A DNA stretch of 64,000 nucleotides, from the NCBI GenBank assembly GCA_020744425.1, contig JAGMUV010000029.1, positions 124,001 to 188,000 of the forward strand. Reading direction: 5' to 3'. This stretch comes from Dactylonectria macrodidyma. Its lineage: Eukaryota; Ascomycota; Sordariomycetes; Hypocreales; Nectriaceae. A program made the translations under genes and the position numbers. The notes beneath the pieces are model-generated. The model saw only the letters and a program-made list of their open reading frames with translations, had not been told where the DNA came from and searched no databases. This document shows, piece by piece, positions 45,101 to 54,667 of this stretch. Numbering within the stretch: the stretch's first letter is position 1; each line of letters opens with the position of its first letter.

Positions 45101-45755
45101 TCTAGTCCAAGACCGAGATTCAAGCCAATCAAAGGCTAAGAAAAGAGGAAGGGTTTATAAAGACCCAAATAAGGAATTTTCTGACATTCAGAATGTCAAG
45201 AGGGCAAGAAGGCGAATAAAAACGCCTGAGGTTGAAGATTCAGAATAGCTCGTTTTTCCTTTGTTTTTATTGGCTAGTTTTTTGATATTTAGAAAATTCA
45301 TTAGTTATTTTATAAAAAATCAGTTGAAATGGACCAATTAGACCTCTTGGTTGTTATTTTATGTATAAGTGAAGTTAAATAAGGATTTTGGTCATTGTAT
45401 AAGTGGGGCGTTCAGCTAAGCCCCTGTTCATCTAATGGGTGCGCTGACTTGTACCTAACCCCTCTTCGGCTGGACAATCCGCGATAACTGAGGTGATGAT
45501 CCATTCTTGTAGCGACTCATGGGCGCAGACACAAACTGGATCATAGATGGAGCATCGTGCATTGGAAATATTGGATGAGAGCTTAGACAGCTGTTGCCGG
45601 AGGGAAGAAACACACCTATGGTCAGCTATTGAGCTGGGAAGACACAACAGACTTTTCCCACTCACCGCACAGGAAGAAATCCCTAGCGACTCTGTTGACT
45701 CAAACAGGCCTTGGCATGGCCATGCCAATACAATAAAAGTAAACAGAGGCTTCAT
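42159..45755 (-). CDS. CFEM PTH11-like receptor with a transposon in intron 1
   Basis: Seven exons, 45755-45455, 43516-43335, 43287-43261, 43193-43122, 43063-42678, 42597-42530 and 42472-42159, sum to 1350 nt (449 residues) in one frame. A signal peptide (MKPLFTFIVLAWPCQG) is followed by a CFEM-like Cys region (RCVSS...ARCSIYDPVCVCAHES...ADC), then receptor helices (PMIVFGVFAGISMALRMIAR, VSK-like MAIMKISVLFGYLRLFPD, IITITLTFLWGLIASTVFIF, WTASITAIVTDFLMLGMP, VTIVSIIRLHAIYLL, VDASVVCMCFPQMRVLLIRF) and a tail. Intron 1 (43517-45454) contains a complete 1881 bp pogo element inserted at the TA of the splice donor; GT-AG ends remain. The coding sequence has no lesion, so the gene may still work if this 1.9 kb intron is spliced. 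Paralogue of 21797-23265. Confidence 0.85.
43571..45451. mobile_element. pogo-2: intact Fot1/pogo transposon
   Basis: 1881 bp between TA at 43569-43570 and TA at 45452-45453. Inverted termini of about 50 bp share AGTCAGCGCACCCATTAGAT and beyond, with a two-base mismatch at the very ends. One intact 510-codon transposase gene runs between them. Intact gene plus nearly perfect ends suggest a recent insertion and potential autonomy. Confidence 0.93.
43716..45248 (+). CDS. pogo-2 transposase (intact, DD35D)
   Basis: Catalyses cut-and-paste transposition at TA. The 510-residue single-exon protein has a psq-type helix-turn-helix (residues ~5-45, VSLSKAANQRGVPKSTLHSK), a CENP-B-type second DNA-binding unit (~50-130), and a DDE_1 core with the catalytic triad readable as D160 (WNLDEIG), D274 (LILDGHGSH) and D310 (LQPLDISVF). 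The last two are separated by 35 residues. A basic C-terminal tail (AKKRGRVYKDPNKEF, KRARRRIK) is probably a nuclear localisation signal. No stop or shift occurs, unlike pogo-1 and pogo-3 in the same window. It is transcribed opposite to its host gene. Confidence 0.93.
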   Translation: MPKYTQEDLELAIQDVRNGVSLSKAANQRGVPKSTLHSKINGVPSRNEAHEWRQVLSKYQEDQLTDWIIFQDKLGMALTHGQIRKLAISLLGQSGTNQRLGKHWMKGFLRRNPRIKTLKGKGIDRKRINGANPAAIGGLFDLLGQPEVASIPQRNRWNLDEIGVFQGPGSNGLVVGQSELQSTIKKQPQNLNWISILKVISATGRCLNPLVIFKGKDVQHQWFPEELDFLTNWRFTSSKKGWTNNEIGLAWLQEVFLPGSKPARANEKRLLILDGHGSHITPDFMRICVTNRVHLLYLPPHTSHVLQPLDISVFGPLKAAYRAALLLANPIADAGPIRKEDFLKCYFQARKKAITTRNIRSGWKGAGLWPINISKPMGSKFVIEDPKDSITVQLGAPISPKTNQRSEISPFITPKTSRDVALLVHSKKKELLNSPTTRQLFRAIDRGYDNLHLHNAQLEDRILVQDRDSSQSKAKKRGRVYKDPNKEFSDIQNVKRARRRIKTPEVEDSE

Positions 45756-46583
45756 GTCTGACCGCCGCTGCATGATGAAGCCAAAGGTCGAGATGTGGTA
45801 AGTCCTTTTGTCGACTCTGCCAGTTCTAGGACTCGGATATTTATGGGTTTTCGCCCAAACACAACAAAGTCCCTGAGCACTCTGCATTTTACCCATTGTG
45901 GAAGTACATCATCTGCACCATCACGGGGTTCACCCGTTCTTGGTGTTCCAGGTGTATTGTGTGCCATCTGCTACATGAACTCGTGCCTGAAGTGGTGGCC
46001 AGCCACATACATGTACAAGGTAGTGAGAACGGGTAAGTAGACCCGATGGAATAACAAGGCACAGCGAAACCCACCTCTCGGCACCAACGCTCTAGCGGAT
46101 CTGCCATCTCTAACGACACTAACAAAGTACTTGTATCCCCCCCCCCCTTCTCAACCTCCTATTCCACTGGATATTAGCTGATGGCTTTACTCATTTGATG
46201 TCATGGAGAGTTCACCACATCGTTTCATGACGCTTTCCTTCCGTTGCTCTGTTCTTGACATACCTTGCGAGCTCTTTCGGCATCCATTTGCAGTTTTGGG
46301 GTAGCAAATTAGATCTTCGAAACTTCACAATCGGCTACTTCCCCACCGTGTAAATTGCGTCGGGAAAATCCCCTCCCCCGACTTCCACTAGTTAGGCTTT
46401 GCGGGAATTTCCCCACGCCAGACTCCCCCTTGGCCCTTGGCGTGGAAATAACGCTTCGTAATCCAGGAGCACCCGGGGACACACAACCGGTCTTCAAGGC
46501 TGCAACCAGGGTTCATGTTTTTATGTTTGAGGCCTACTAAGACCGACGTTGAGCAGTAAATTTCTACGTATATTGAAGAGTAG
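45756..46583. other. Gap between CFEM receptor and Crypton remnant
   Basis: About 830 bp. It has a C10 run near 46140, GGGAATTTCCCC at 46403-46414 with a related flank at 46362, and an AT-alternating stretch near 46580-46610. No gene seen; the receptor promoter is presumably within its first few hundred bases. Confidence 0.4.
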
Positions 46584-47808
46584 TTATATATCAGTTATAT
46601 ATATATATAAAGACATTATTAGATGGCCGGCTTGCTGTCGACGAGGGACGGTCCGCCTCCTCCCTAGCCGGGTCCAGCGCCCCCGATGGCCCTGGCCCCG
46701 AGTCAGACGTGGTCCCGGGCCTGGGCCTGGGTCATCAGGCACGGGGGTCCCTACCTGTACCTGTATCTGGCCCTGACCCTGGCCCCGCCGGCGGCGCTGT
46801 TTGAGCTCGTCGATGAGCCGGTTTAAGCTCCGGCCGGCGCATAAGAGCTCTAGCTCTGCAACGGCCTCCTCCTTGCTCTTACCCGATGCCATAGGTACGG
46901 GCCAAGAGCTCGTCCCAGATCACCTTCCAGCGACAGAACTGCACCCTGACCCCGTTCCCCGGGCGCCAGTGGCTTCCCCACGTCTCTTCTAGCACCCGTA
47001 CGGCTGGCTGGCCTGCAATCCCTTCCTCCCACTCCTTCCAGACGTCCCGCATCGTAAAGACCCTAGCCAGAGCTATAACGACAGGCGTACCTGGTACCAG
47101 AGGCTCTGGGGCCGGGGCCGGGGCCGGGGCTGGAGCTATATTGAGATTCAAGGTAGGAGCCGTCGACGGCGCCGGCGCCAGCGCCACGGCTGGCCCGGCT
47201 CCGAAATAGCCGGTAAAGGTAATAGGGACGTTGCCCTGGAGGAGGGCATCGAGGCCGCCCTGAATCCCCTCTAGTCGGGCCTCTAGCCGGGCCTCTAGCC
47301 GGATGGCGAGCCGCTGGCTATTCTGCAAGAGGGCCTCGCGCGTGCTCTCTAACACGACGCTTAGCTCTGGCAGCGCGCGTCGTACGAACAGGCTTAACGG
47401 CTCCGTAGCCCCTACTGCATCGGAGCGCACAGCGACGGCGAACTCATCCCACTCAGGCCCGTTAAAAGGGACATAGGCAAAGAAGGGTAACGACGGGTAG
47501 CTAGGCTGTAAGACAGCCAGGTCCTGTAAGAGTACTATACGCAGGCGCCGCATAAGCTTAAGGAAGCCGTCGGCGGCTAGGTCATCGTCGTCGAGGCCGC
47601 CTTCTGCCCAGCATTGCCGGTGCGCGCGCGCCTCAAAGCGGGGCTCCCACTCCTCGATCCACGGCCAGAGCTGCTTTTGTAAGACGTACGGGGATTCGTA
47701 GGCCGCACGCGCGAGGAAGTAGTCCCCTGGGGACTCCGAGAAGCCGGCGACGATACGCATGAACTGGCGTGGTAGGTGTGTAAGATAGGCCTGGCAGAGC
47801 ACGCTCTG
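46584..47808 (-). pseudogene. Crypton-type element: C-terminal part with GCR1_C domain
   Basis: A 307-codon frame (47802-46879) plus a continuation in another frame (46892-46584). It begins with AYLTHLPRQFMRIVAGF and SPYVLQKQLWPWIEEWE, resembling the end of the Ndc10-like/tyrosine-recombinase part of Cryptons. A Pro/Ala-rich linker follows, then FTMRDVWKEWEEGIAGQPAV with WGSHWRPG, the pattern of the GCR1_C DNA-binding domain. After a one-base shift near 46885, EEAVAELELLCAGRSLNRLI continues as in other Cryptons, then a low-complexity basic tail. The recombinase catalytic half is missing: the frame is cut exactly where a hAT terminus starts (47809). Composition is clearly GC-richer than neighbours. 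Not functional. Confidence 0.7.
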
Positions 47809-48361
47809 CAGGGTTAGACATCTATCGAATCAAGCACCTGTTATTCGATTCGATGCCAAGATTCGATCGAATAGATGACTAATCCCCGTGAAGGCAGAGA
47901 ACGTTAGAGGAAATGGTGACATGCCAATAAGAGGACCGTCTGAATGGAGTGATCCAAATCTGGTTTGTGTAAGGGCAATAGGCAACACGAGGAAGCACAT
48001 GAAGGGAGGATGTAACATAGCGGTAGGGCCCTATAGGAAATGTCCCTCCGGGCGGAATAAACATCATCATTATGATCGTGATTTGGGAAGAGACGTCGCG
48101 GGACAGAGTCAATTTGTGGAAACAGGCATTACTAGGCAGATCAGAAGTCGCTCGTGTCCTTCAGCGACGCAAGTACATCAACCCATTGGTCATCACTTAG
48201 GTTAAGCAGCGGCAGCGAAGGCATGTAGATCCCAGCCTTGCTCCACGATCGAAGGCACTGACCCATAGCCACTATCTCCCTCCCCAACCGATTTCTCAAC
48301 GGCGCCATCATAAGCCCTGCGCTACTAAACGTCCTCTCACTCTCTGCAGATGACGATGGGA
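47809..48361. mobile_element. hAT-5: end fragment inserted in the Crypton
   Basis: Begins with a hAT-like terminus CAGGGTTAGACATCTATCGA at 47809, directly after the broken Crypton frame, with subterminal ATTCGAT/ATCGAAT words up to about 47875. It holds the 3' end of a hAT transposase (next entry). The other end is missing because pogo-3 begins at 48364. Confidence 0.65.
48141..48361 (-). pseudogene. hAT-5 transposase, hATC dimerisation end only
   Basis: Reads IPSSSAESERTFSSAGLMMA then PLRNRLGREIVAMGQCLRSW and a short tail ending at TGA 48141. This is the conserved hATC C-terminus of hAT transposases. The upstream part is absent: at a TA inside this domain the sequence changes to the terminus of pogo-3. 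The longer minus-strand frame beyond 48361 is pogo terminal sequence, not transposase. Confidence 0.82.
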
Positions 48362-48363
48362 TA

Positions 48364-49140
48364 CCATCCCCCACCACTAAAAGAATCACACCACTTAAAG
48401 CATAGCACAAAAAATCACCGCCCCATACAAACCCTACCGGTTTATTTGCACCGCATTTTGGCACAATGAAGCCATTCACGAAAAAAAAAAACTGTGGTGC
48501 ATTATTTTTTACGTAGTGTCTTACCCTGGGCCATTTCCCCCCCGACTTTGTGCGTATCACGGGGGTTTCAAGACATTGAAAAATTTGCATTTCTCGCTCT
48601 CTCATCCTTCGACTCCCACAAAGTTAAGACTCTCTACATAGTTTACACGCGTAAAATATCTCCAAAATGGGTCGCTATGTTTATACCAAAAAAGACGTTA
48701 TTGATGCTATATTCGATATTACTGACGGTTCTCTATCACAATACCAGGCCTCCGATAAGTACGGGGTGCCTCAACCAGTCCTCTCGAAAGACTTTCTGGC
48801 CAGAAGAGCAGGAAAGAGTCTACCCACCCTCACCAACGTATTTATACGAATCAGGAGGACTGCCTCGTTCGTTGGCTTCTGCGGTAGGAGTCCCTGGGCT
48901 ACGCTCTCACGCATAGCCAACTTCGAAGCTGCGTCGAAGCTCTCCTCCGTCAACAGAGAGATAACAAGCCATTGGGTCAAAACTGGACAACCAGGTTCAT
49001 CAAGCGTCATTCAAAACTATCTACCAAGGCTTAGAAAACGCCAGGAAGCCGCCAGATTTGACGGGTTTACTCCGAAGGCGGTCAATTAGTACTTCGATAT
49101 CCGGGAGAACGAGTATGGCTAGATCAAGCCTGAAAACACG
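48364..49140 (+). mobile_element. pogo-3: 5' fragment of a pogo element inserted in hAT-5
   Basis: Its start (CCATCCCCCACCACTAAAAG, after TA at 48362-48363) aligns with the pogo-1 terminus, including the CCCATACAAA and TTGCACCGCATTTTG words downstream. The encoded protein is the pogo-1 relative in the next entry. The element is cut at 49140, where the hAT-2 terminus begins, so the 3' half and right terminus are missing. Confidence 0.75.
48667..49140 (+). pseudogene. pogo-3 transposase, N-terminal part with frameshifts
   Basis: Starts MGRYVYTKKDVIDAIFDITD, a close match to the pogo-1 start, and covers the psq and CENP-B-type DNA-binding units. It then reads RQEAARFDGFTPKAVN and, after a TAG, YFDIRENEYG. 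Frame changes near 48790 and 49000 and two TAG codons make it non-functional. It ends at the hAT-2 border before the first catalytic Asp. Confidence 0.82.
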
Positions 49141-52100
49141 CAGCGCTGCCCACAATTCAATCCGCAATCCAATTTCATCCAATTCAAGCCATCAATTCAA
49201 TCCAATTCGGCCTACCCGCAAGGCAAGGCAATTCAATTCGGGGCTCACTGGGAATTGGATAGGATTGAGGTCACGCATGTCACGTGTAGTGAATTAGATA
49301 GTGGCTCAACCTGTGGCTCAACCTCTCAGCGCCTACCCTAATTAGGCCCTTGTCCGTCAGTAACAACCACCCCGCGTCAAAGTTGACGCGTTTGCTGCTA
49401 TTTTTGCTATTTTTGCTATTGTTGTTTTGCTGCTGCTTTTGGCCCTTGCTGCCAACTTGCCTTCCTTCATCAATTGCCCTGATTGAAGCTATGCAGAGTC
49501 ATCTTTATCCTTTTCTTCATCATCGTCACAATGTCTTCGTCACCCCCTTCATCGCAGCAAACTGCCCGAGGCAGTTCTAACATCTTCCGTGATGTCTTTA
49601 AGCGACGCCGTTCCATTGAGGAACAGCTTGGTGGAGCCCTCGAGACAGTTCTGCCGGTTGGTACCCAAATCACAGATCTTCCGAATGCAACTTGGAATCG
49701 ACGCCGCTTTGTCCTTGAGAAGCAGCTATATTGAAAAAAGACAAGGTCGTCCTGGATCCAGAATCACGGGATATTTCTCGTTGAGCTTGACTGTGACGGT
49801 AATGAGCTAAAGGCAGCACTCTGGTCTTGTCGACGTTGTGATGAGGCCGGAAGTCCCGAGTTATTCGGCGCCAAAGCAACATCAGCCTCTATATCTCACC
49901 TTCGGAAGTAAGTCTGCTTCAATGAAGCTATTCGGATGTCCAATTGACTGGCCCAAGGAAGCACAGGATCCTCGAATCTTCGACTTTTAATTCTGACGAT
50001 ACCAAATCTTCTGTCCTTGACTTACAGCTCGATGCTGCTTTTAAACGACCTCGCCTTGGACGTTCGTCAGTACCTCGATCGACGATTGAGCGTATTCGAG
50101 ACCTCAACGTCGGGCTTACGTTTGATGCAGATCTTCCCTTTTCGATAGTATCCAATCAATATCCATAGCAGGTCTTCACGACGCTAGATGCCAACCTGGC
50201 AGTACAAGTGCCTTGGAGTAGGTCTACTGTTTGACGGGACCTTGATAAAATCTTCACGTTAAAGAAGGTGCAGATTCGTCAATAACTTCATGAAGCTATT
50301 ATGAAGATCCATCTTAGCTTCGATCTTTGGACGTTACTGAATAAGTTCGCGATGATGGCGGTCTATGCGCACTTTATCGACAATAAGGGTAAGCAGCAGA
50401 ACGTCCTTATTGCCCTCCGTCGTCAATTAGGCTCTCATGACGGTGAGAACCTCGCTCATACGCTCGAGAAAGTCGTCAGGGACTGGGATATTCAGGATCG
50501 AGTTGGAACCGTGATATCTGACAACGCGACGAACAACGATACCTGCCTCAAACACTTATATCCCCGCCTTGACAGTTCAATGACGCCAATTGACGTCCAA
50601 GAGCGCCGGATGCGTTGTTTTGGTCACATCTTGAACCTTGTTGCGCATGCCTTCTTATATGGGGACGATGCCGACTCTTTTGAGCTTCAATCCCTTGCGT
50701 TTGAGGTGCTACAACGCGAAGAAGATGACTTACAACATTGGCGACGAAAGGGTCCTGTCAGGAAGCTTCATAACGTCGTTCGCTTTATCAGAGCTTCGCC
50801 TCAACGAAGCGAAGCATTCAAGCGGATTGCTCACGAGGTGGAAGAAGAAGAGTTCTATCTTCATGACGAATCAACTGCGGAACTTGAGGTTATCCAGAAC
50901 AACGAGACGCGCTGGAACTCGACGTATCTGATGATTGAACGCGCCTTCAAGAAGCAGGATGATATCGACAACTTCATCGGGCAACTGGAACGTGATCCTG
51001 ATCGCTCGAAGCACGTCCCTACTCAAGACCACTTGTCCATTGACGATTGGCGCCTGCTCGGCGAGATCAAAGAGATACTTGAGCCTATATATCGTCTCAC
51101 GATGCGTTGCCAAGGCTGGGGCAAAGGGGACAGCAACGGGCGCCTTTGGGAGGTTATGACTGGTATCGAGTATCTGCTAGAGCATCTCGAGGACTGGAAG
51201 TTACTTTATAACGATGATATAGAGATAACGGCGCCAATTTTGCAGCAACAAGTCTCTGCCCGGCAGCAAGCAGCAGGGGCACAAACCGAGGCAGCAGACG
51301 TCAACCCTACCCGGCTAATAACACCGCCTACTCCAGTATCTCGCCCGACTCGAGCTCGCCAACGGCCGGCCAGACTTAACGAATTTAAGGTCGAATATAC
51401 ACCACAAGCTCGCCGCCCCAGAGCTTTACAACAAGAAGAAGAGGATGGATTCGATGAAGACGCGCTGCCGCAGCATACTCGGGTCGAATTGGCTGAATTC
51501 GAGAGACCTACGGCGAGATCCGTAAGTGATACCCTTGCGTTAAGTGGCGACTACCGCGCCTATGTCCAGACATCAATCAACAACGCATGGGTCAAGGCAA
51601 ATGAGTATTATAATACGCTTGGAGAGCCACCGTTATTTTCTGCTGCTGTTATTCTACATCCAGCATTGAATTTGACTTGGCTCGAGGCGAATTGGGCAGC
51701 ACCGGAGCAGTTGCAGTGATTGCAAGGTGCCAAACAAGGGCTCCAATCCTACTTCGATAAATAGTATCCTGCGTCAGCCTCATCAGCTTCGCCGTCGCCA
51801 ATTCATCCTCAACAGCCCCGGACGCAAAAGGGACCGGATCGATTCCTTCAATTCGTCAAAAGCAGGTCGAAGCAACAGCGGGTTAATATCGGCGGCGACC
51901 TTGACAGGTACTTTCGGCTCGGCCAACAGGAAGTTGAGGATCCTATCCAATGGTGGCGTGACCGGCAGAACCTGTTTCCGCGATTGAGTCAACTTGCTTT
52001 AGATATCTTTGCTATTCCAGCGATGGCAGCAGACTGCGAGCGTGCCTTCAGTCAAGCGAAGCTCGTGATGACGTCACAGAGGCTATCAATGAGGCCGACG

Positions 52101-52603
52101 ACCCTCGAGGCGGTCCAATGCTTGAAGAACTGGCTTCGGCGCTCTTGTATAACTTTGGGCTGTTACTTTAGTGTTCAAAGTGGCAAAGAGGACGAAGGAC
52201 GGGCGTCGATACCGATATGAGCCTCATATAGCCACATAAGGTACCTTCAGGCACCAGCAACTGCCCCTGATCTAGCGGTAAGATATCTAGCTTGTATTGA
52301 GCAAGCTGTTCTCCATTTGAAGCAGCTTCAGGGAGACAGCAGGCAGCGCTGCTAGAAGACCCGGGTTTAAACCCTAGGCGGGTCATCTTTTTTTCTCCTT
52401 TTTACCCCTTAATATAGGGTCTCGTGGCGACATGAGGCAGGAAGGAGATCGCTGCTAGCAATTTTGCTTGCCAAGCCCTGGACCCCTGTTCAGCTTGCAA
52501 TTCATTCAAGGCAATTCAATTCAAGCCAATCCCGGGCTTTACTGCTCAAGGCAATCCAAGTTGAAGGGTCGACTTGGATTGAATTGAATTGTGTGCAGCG
52601 CTG
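49141..52603. mobile_element. hAT-2: decayed hAT transposon
   Basis: Inverted ends CAGCGCTGCCCACAATTCAA (49141) and, inward from 52603, CAGCGCTGCACACAATTCAA; the first eight bases are a palindrome. Subterminal AATTCAATCC/CAATTCAA repeats extend about 120 bp on both sides (49150-49290, 52495-52595). It encodes one decayed transposase. The flanking 8-mers (AAAACACG and TCTCTGGC) do not match. It truncates pogo-3 on the left and a Helitron Rep gene on the right. Confidence 0.88.
49531..52220 (+). pseudogene. hAT-2 transposase (BED finger, hATC), broken
   Basis: The N-terminal third is fragmented (49531-50168), with a BED-type finger around LKAALWSCRRCDEAG ... ISHLRK. A 472-codon open stretch (50301-51719) carries the catalytic body: IHLSFDLWTLLNKFAMMAVY, ISDNATNNDTCLKHL, RCFGHILNLVAHAFLYGDDA, and LEVIQNNETRWNSTYLMIER. 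After a stop at 51717-51719 and further shifts, the hATC part resumes (51984-52220) with LALDIFAIPAMAADCERAFS. Numerous lesions make it inactive. A Gln/Arg-rich insert (about 51240-51440) in the body is unusual for the family. The scrap at 24596-25250 is a relative. Confidence 0.87.
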
Positions 52604-53770
52604 TCTCTGGCACAAGTCTCCAAGGGGCCCGGAAACGGCACAGCTGCGTTCTGCACTTTTCCAGGCCCGCCTTCAAAATTTTCTTGATAGAGCACTTCAC
52701 ACACGTAGCGCTATGGTGGTGGACCTGGCAGCGAGATGCAATAAAGTTGGCCTCGTGCTCAAACCTCCCCGATAACCATTCTGCATCGTGCATCATCTCA
52801 GGCTCTACCACAGTAGTCTTCTTGCCGCACTCTACCACCTCCTTCGCCAGGGCCTCGTTCAAGGTCTCAGTAAATATATCATTCACGAAGCTCTTGACCT
52901 TCGACCGGTATTCTCCCTCATCGGGATCGGCCATGTCGCGGACGAGATCCGATAGGGCCAGGTTGCCATCCAACCATAGCAGGCCGTGTAGGTGGAGAGC
53001 CCCGCGGTCGTTGGTCTCGACGGTCGCATAATAATGGCTCACGTTCCCGTAAACAGACGGTCGCCCGACGTGAACGTAATGCTCGAAAAAAAGAGAGATC
53101 TCGCGGAACAAAAAGAGCGTTGAGCTGAGAGGGTCGTGGACCGAGAGGGTTGTCACCTGCAGCGACGTGCTTAGAGCACGAAGCAACGCTCTAGCGGCCT
53201 CGCCATCCCGCTCCCTATGCGCCGCGAGCTTCAGCTTCACCGGGTTGTTGATGTCATTGGGATTTAAGGTAAACCAGATGGCTGTGAGGCTGAATGCCGC
53301 TATCATCGACCAGATCTTCTTCCGCATAGATAGACGGCTCTCGTTTGATAAAGGTTGCCGGTTACCGTAGAGCGAGAGCTCCTTCATAAGTGCAATGACG
53401 TCCTCGTCTGTGGTCTTTCCCGTCTCGAACATTTCCTTTTGCGCTTCGCGCAAGCGCTCGGGCGTCAGCCTCTGGTGTATTCCCTCGACTCGCCGAAAAG
53501 CCGACCGCTTCAGGCGACCCTGGGCAATCCGCCGGTTTCGGGACCTTACCATCATGTTGAAGACAAGGAAGGAAAATGCAGGGTGTTGGGCGCAATGCCC
53601 GCCGTGCCGCTGCAGAACGACTTTGGCCCAAGACTCCAGAGTCATATCTCGTAGCAGGGGATTCGCTGGGTCTTCCGCCTCGTTCCGGTCCGCCACTCGT
53701 GGTCCGCCGCGGCCATAAGGGAAGCACCTGGCAAAAGAGACTTGATCATTTGCAGCGCCAGTGATACCGA
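52603..53770 (-). pseudogene. Helitron Rep/helitron-like N domain, truncated on both sides
   Basis: An open frame of about 385 codons from 53770 down to the hAT-2 border. It reads ARCFPYGRGGPR, HPAFSFLVFNMMVRSRNRR, AIWFTLNPNDINNPVKLKLA and the HUH-type motif DRGALHLHGLLWLDG, which mark the Helitron_like_N rolling-circle replication initiator. Two Cys-His pairs (CQVHHHSATCVKC) follow. The downstream helicase is absent; the frame runs into hAT-2 terminal sequence at 52603. Upstream of 53770 a TGA closes the frame and no start is seen. The helicase half of a Helitron is present at 61915-63990, but the orientation and distance do not make them one element. Confidence 0.85.
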
Positions 53771-54667
53771 GTCAGCTAGTGGTGCTGACTCCGACAATGA
53801 CGACACACGTTGGATCCCTTTTGTTCACTTTGGTTTGTGACATGTTCTCTGCATCATGGGACGTGTTGGTTTTTGCATGTAATTATTTTCCTTACATACT
53901 ATAGTACTACTATGTTTTCACGCTGACGTCTGCCTCTGAACTGACTAAAGTTCGAAATGTGAGTACAACCCAGTCCTCCGACGCGATGCTATTTCTCTCC
54001 CCCACTCTCCATGGCATGTCCAATCTATGGTGGCATTGCCGATCTTTAGAAGCTGAAAAAGTTTGCTATTCACGATGGTGGCTGCTTTTGGTATTTCGGT
54101 TGGTTATAAAGGTACTCAGATAGTAATGATTGCGATCCTCAATGACTGAGTTACTAAAGTTGACTCGACTCGACTCGACTCGGCACTTGAGACTCCAGAT
54201 TCTATTTATTCCGTCACACTCGGTCCGTTGAGGGCTACCCGCAGAGGGCCGCTAAAGGGACAGAATTTGATGCTGACGATAACCCGGCTATCATGGGTTT
54301 GCCCCCGCTATCACGGCCGAAATCCGAGTTCCGCCGCAGATTAGAGAGTCGGGTGAAGAGATCGATACCGCAGGAAAGCAGGTCCATCTGGAAAAGCTGA
54401 GGGATATACTGAATCATCATATCCTGTACAGCAAGTGGTGATGGTGGTAGCCGTGGCGGTACAGTAACAGGCCGAAAGCCTGCTCAACAAAGAACCGGAG
54501 TGCCCCCAGATAGATCCGGCTGACATCATCGCCCCAATTTGATAATCCCTAATCAGCTCTGTGTTCAACCCCTTACGAGAGGTAGGATTCACTTCTCGTA
54601 TTTTACTAGAAACACTGAATGATCTTGTTGTCTACAAATTTCACATGTCTAATGATAGTGTTCTAGG
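53771..54667. other. Gap between Helitron scrap and S53 protease
   Basis: About 900 bp. It contains a GACTC microsatellite (54162-54182). Minus-strand frames at 54235-54592 have no recognised domain. Nothing else seen. Confidence 0.4.

Noticed and set aside
52351..52380. GGGTTTAAACCC palindrome as a regulatory site
   Set aside because: It lies inside decayed hAT-2; no independent support.
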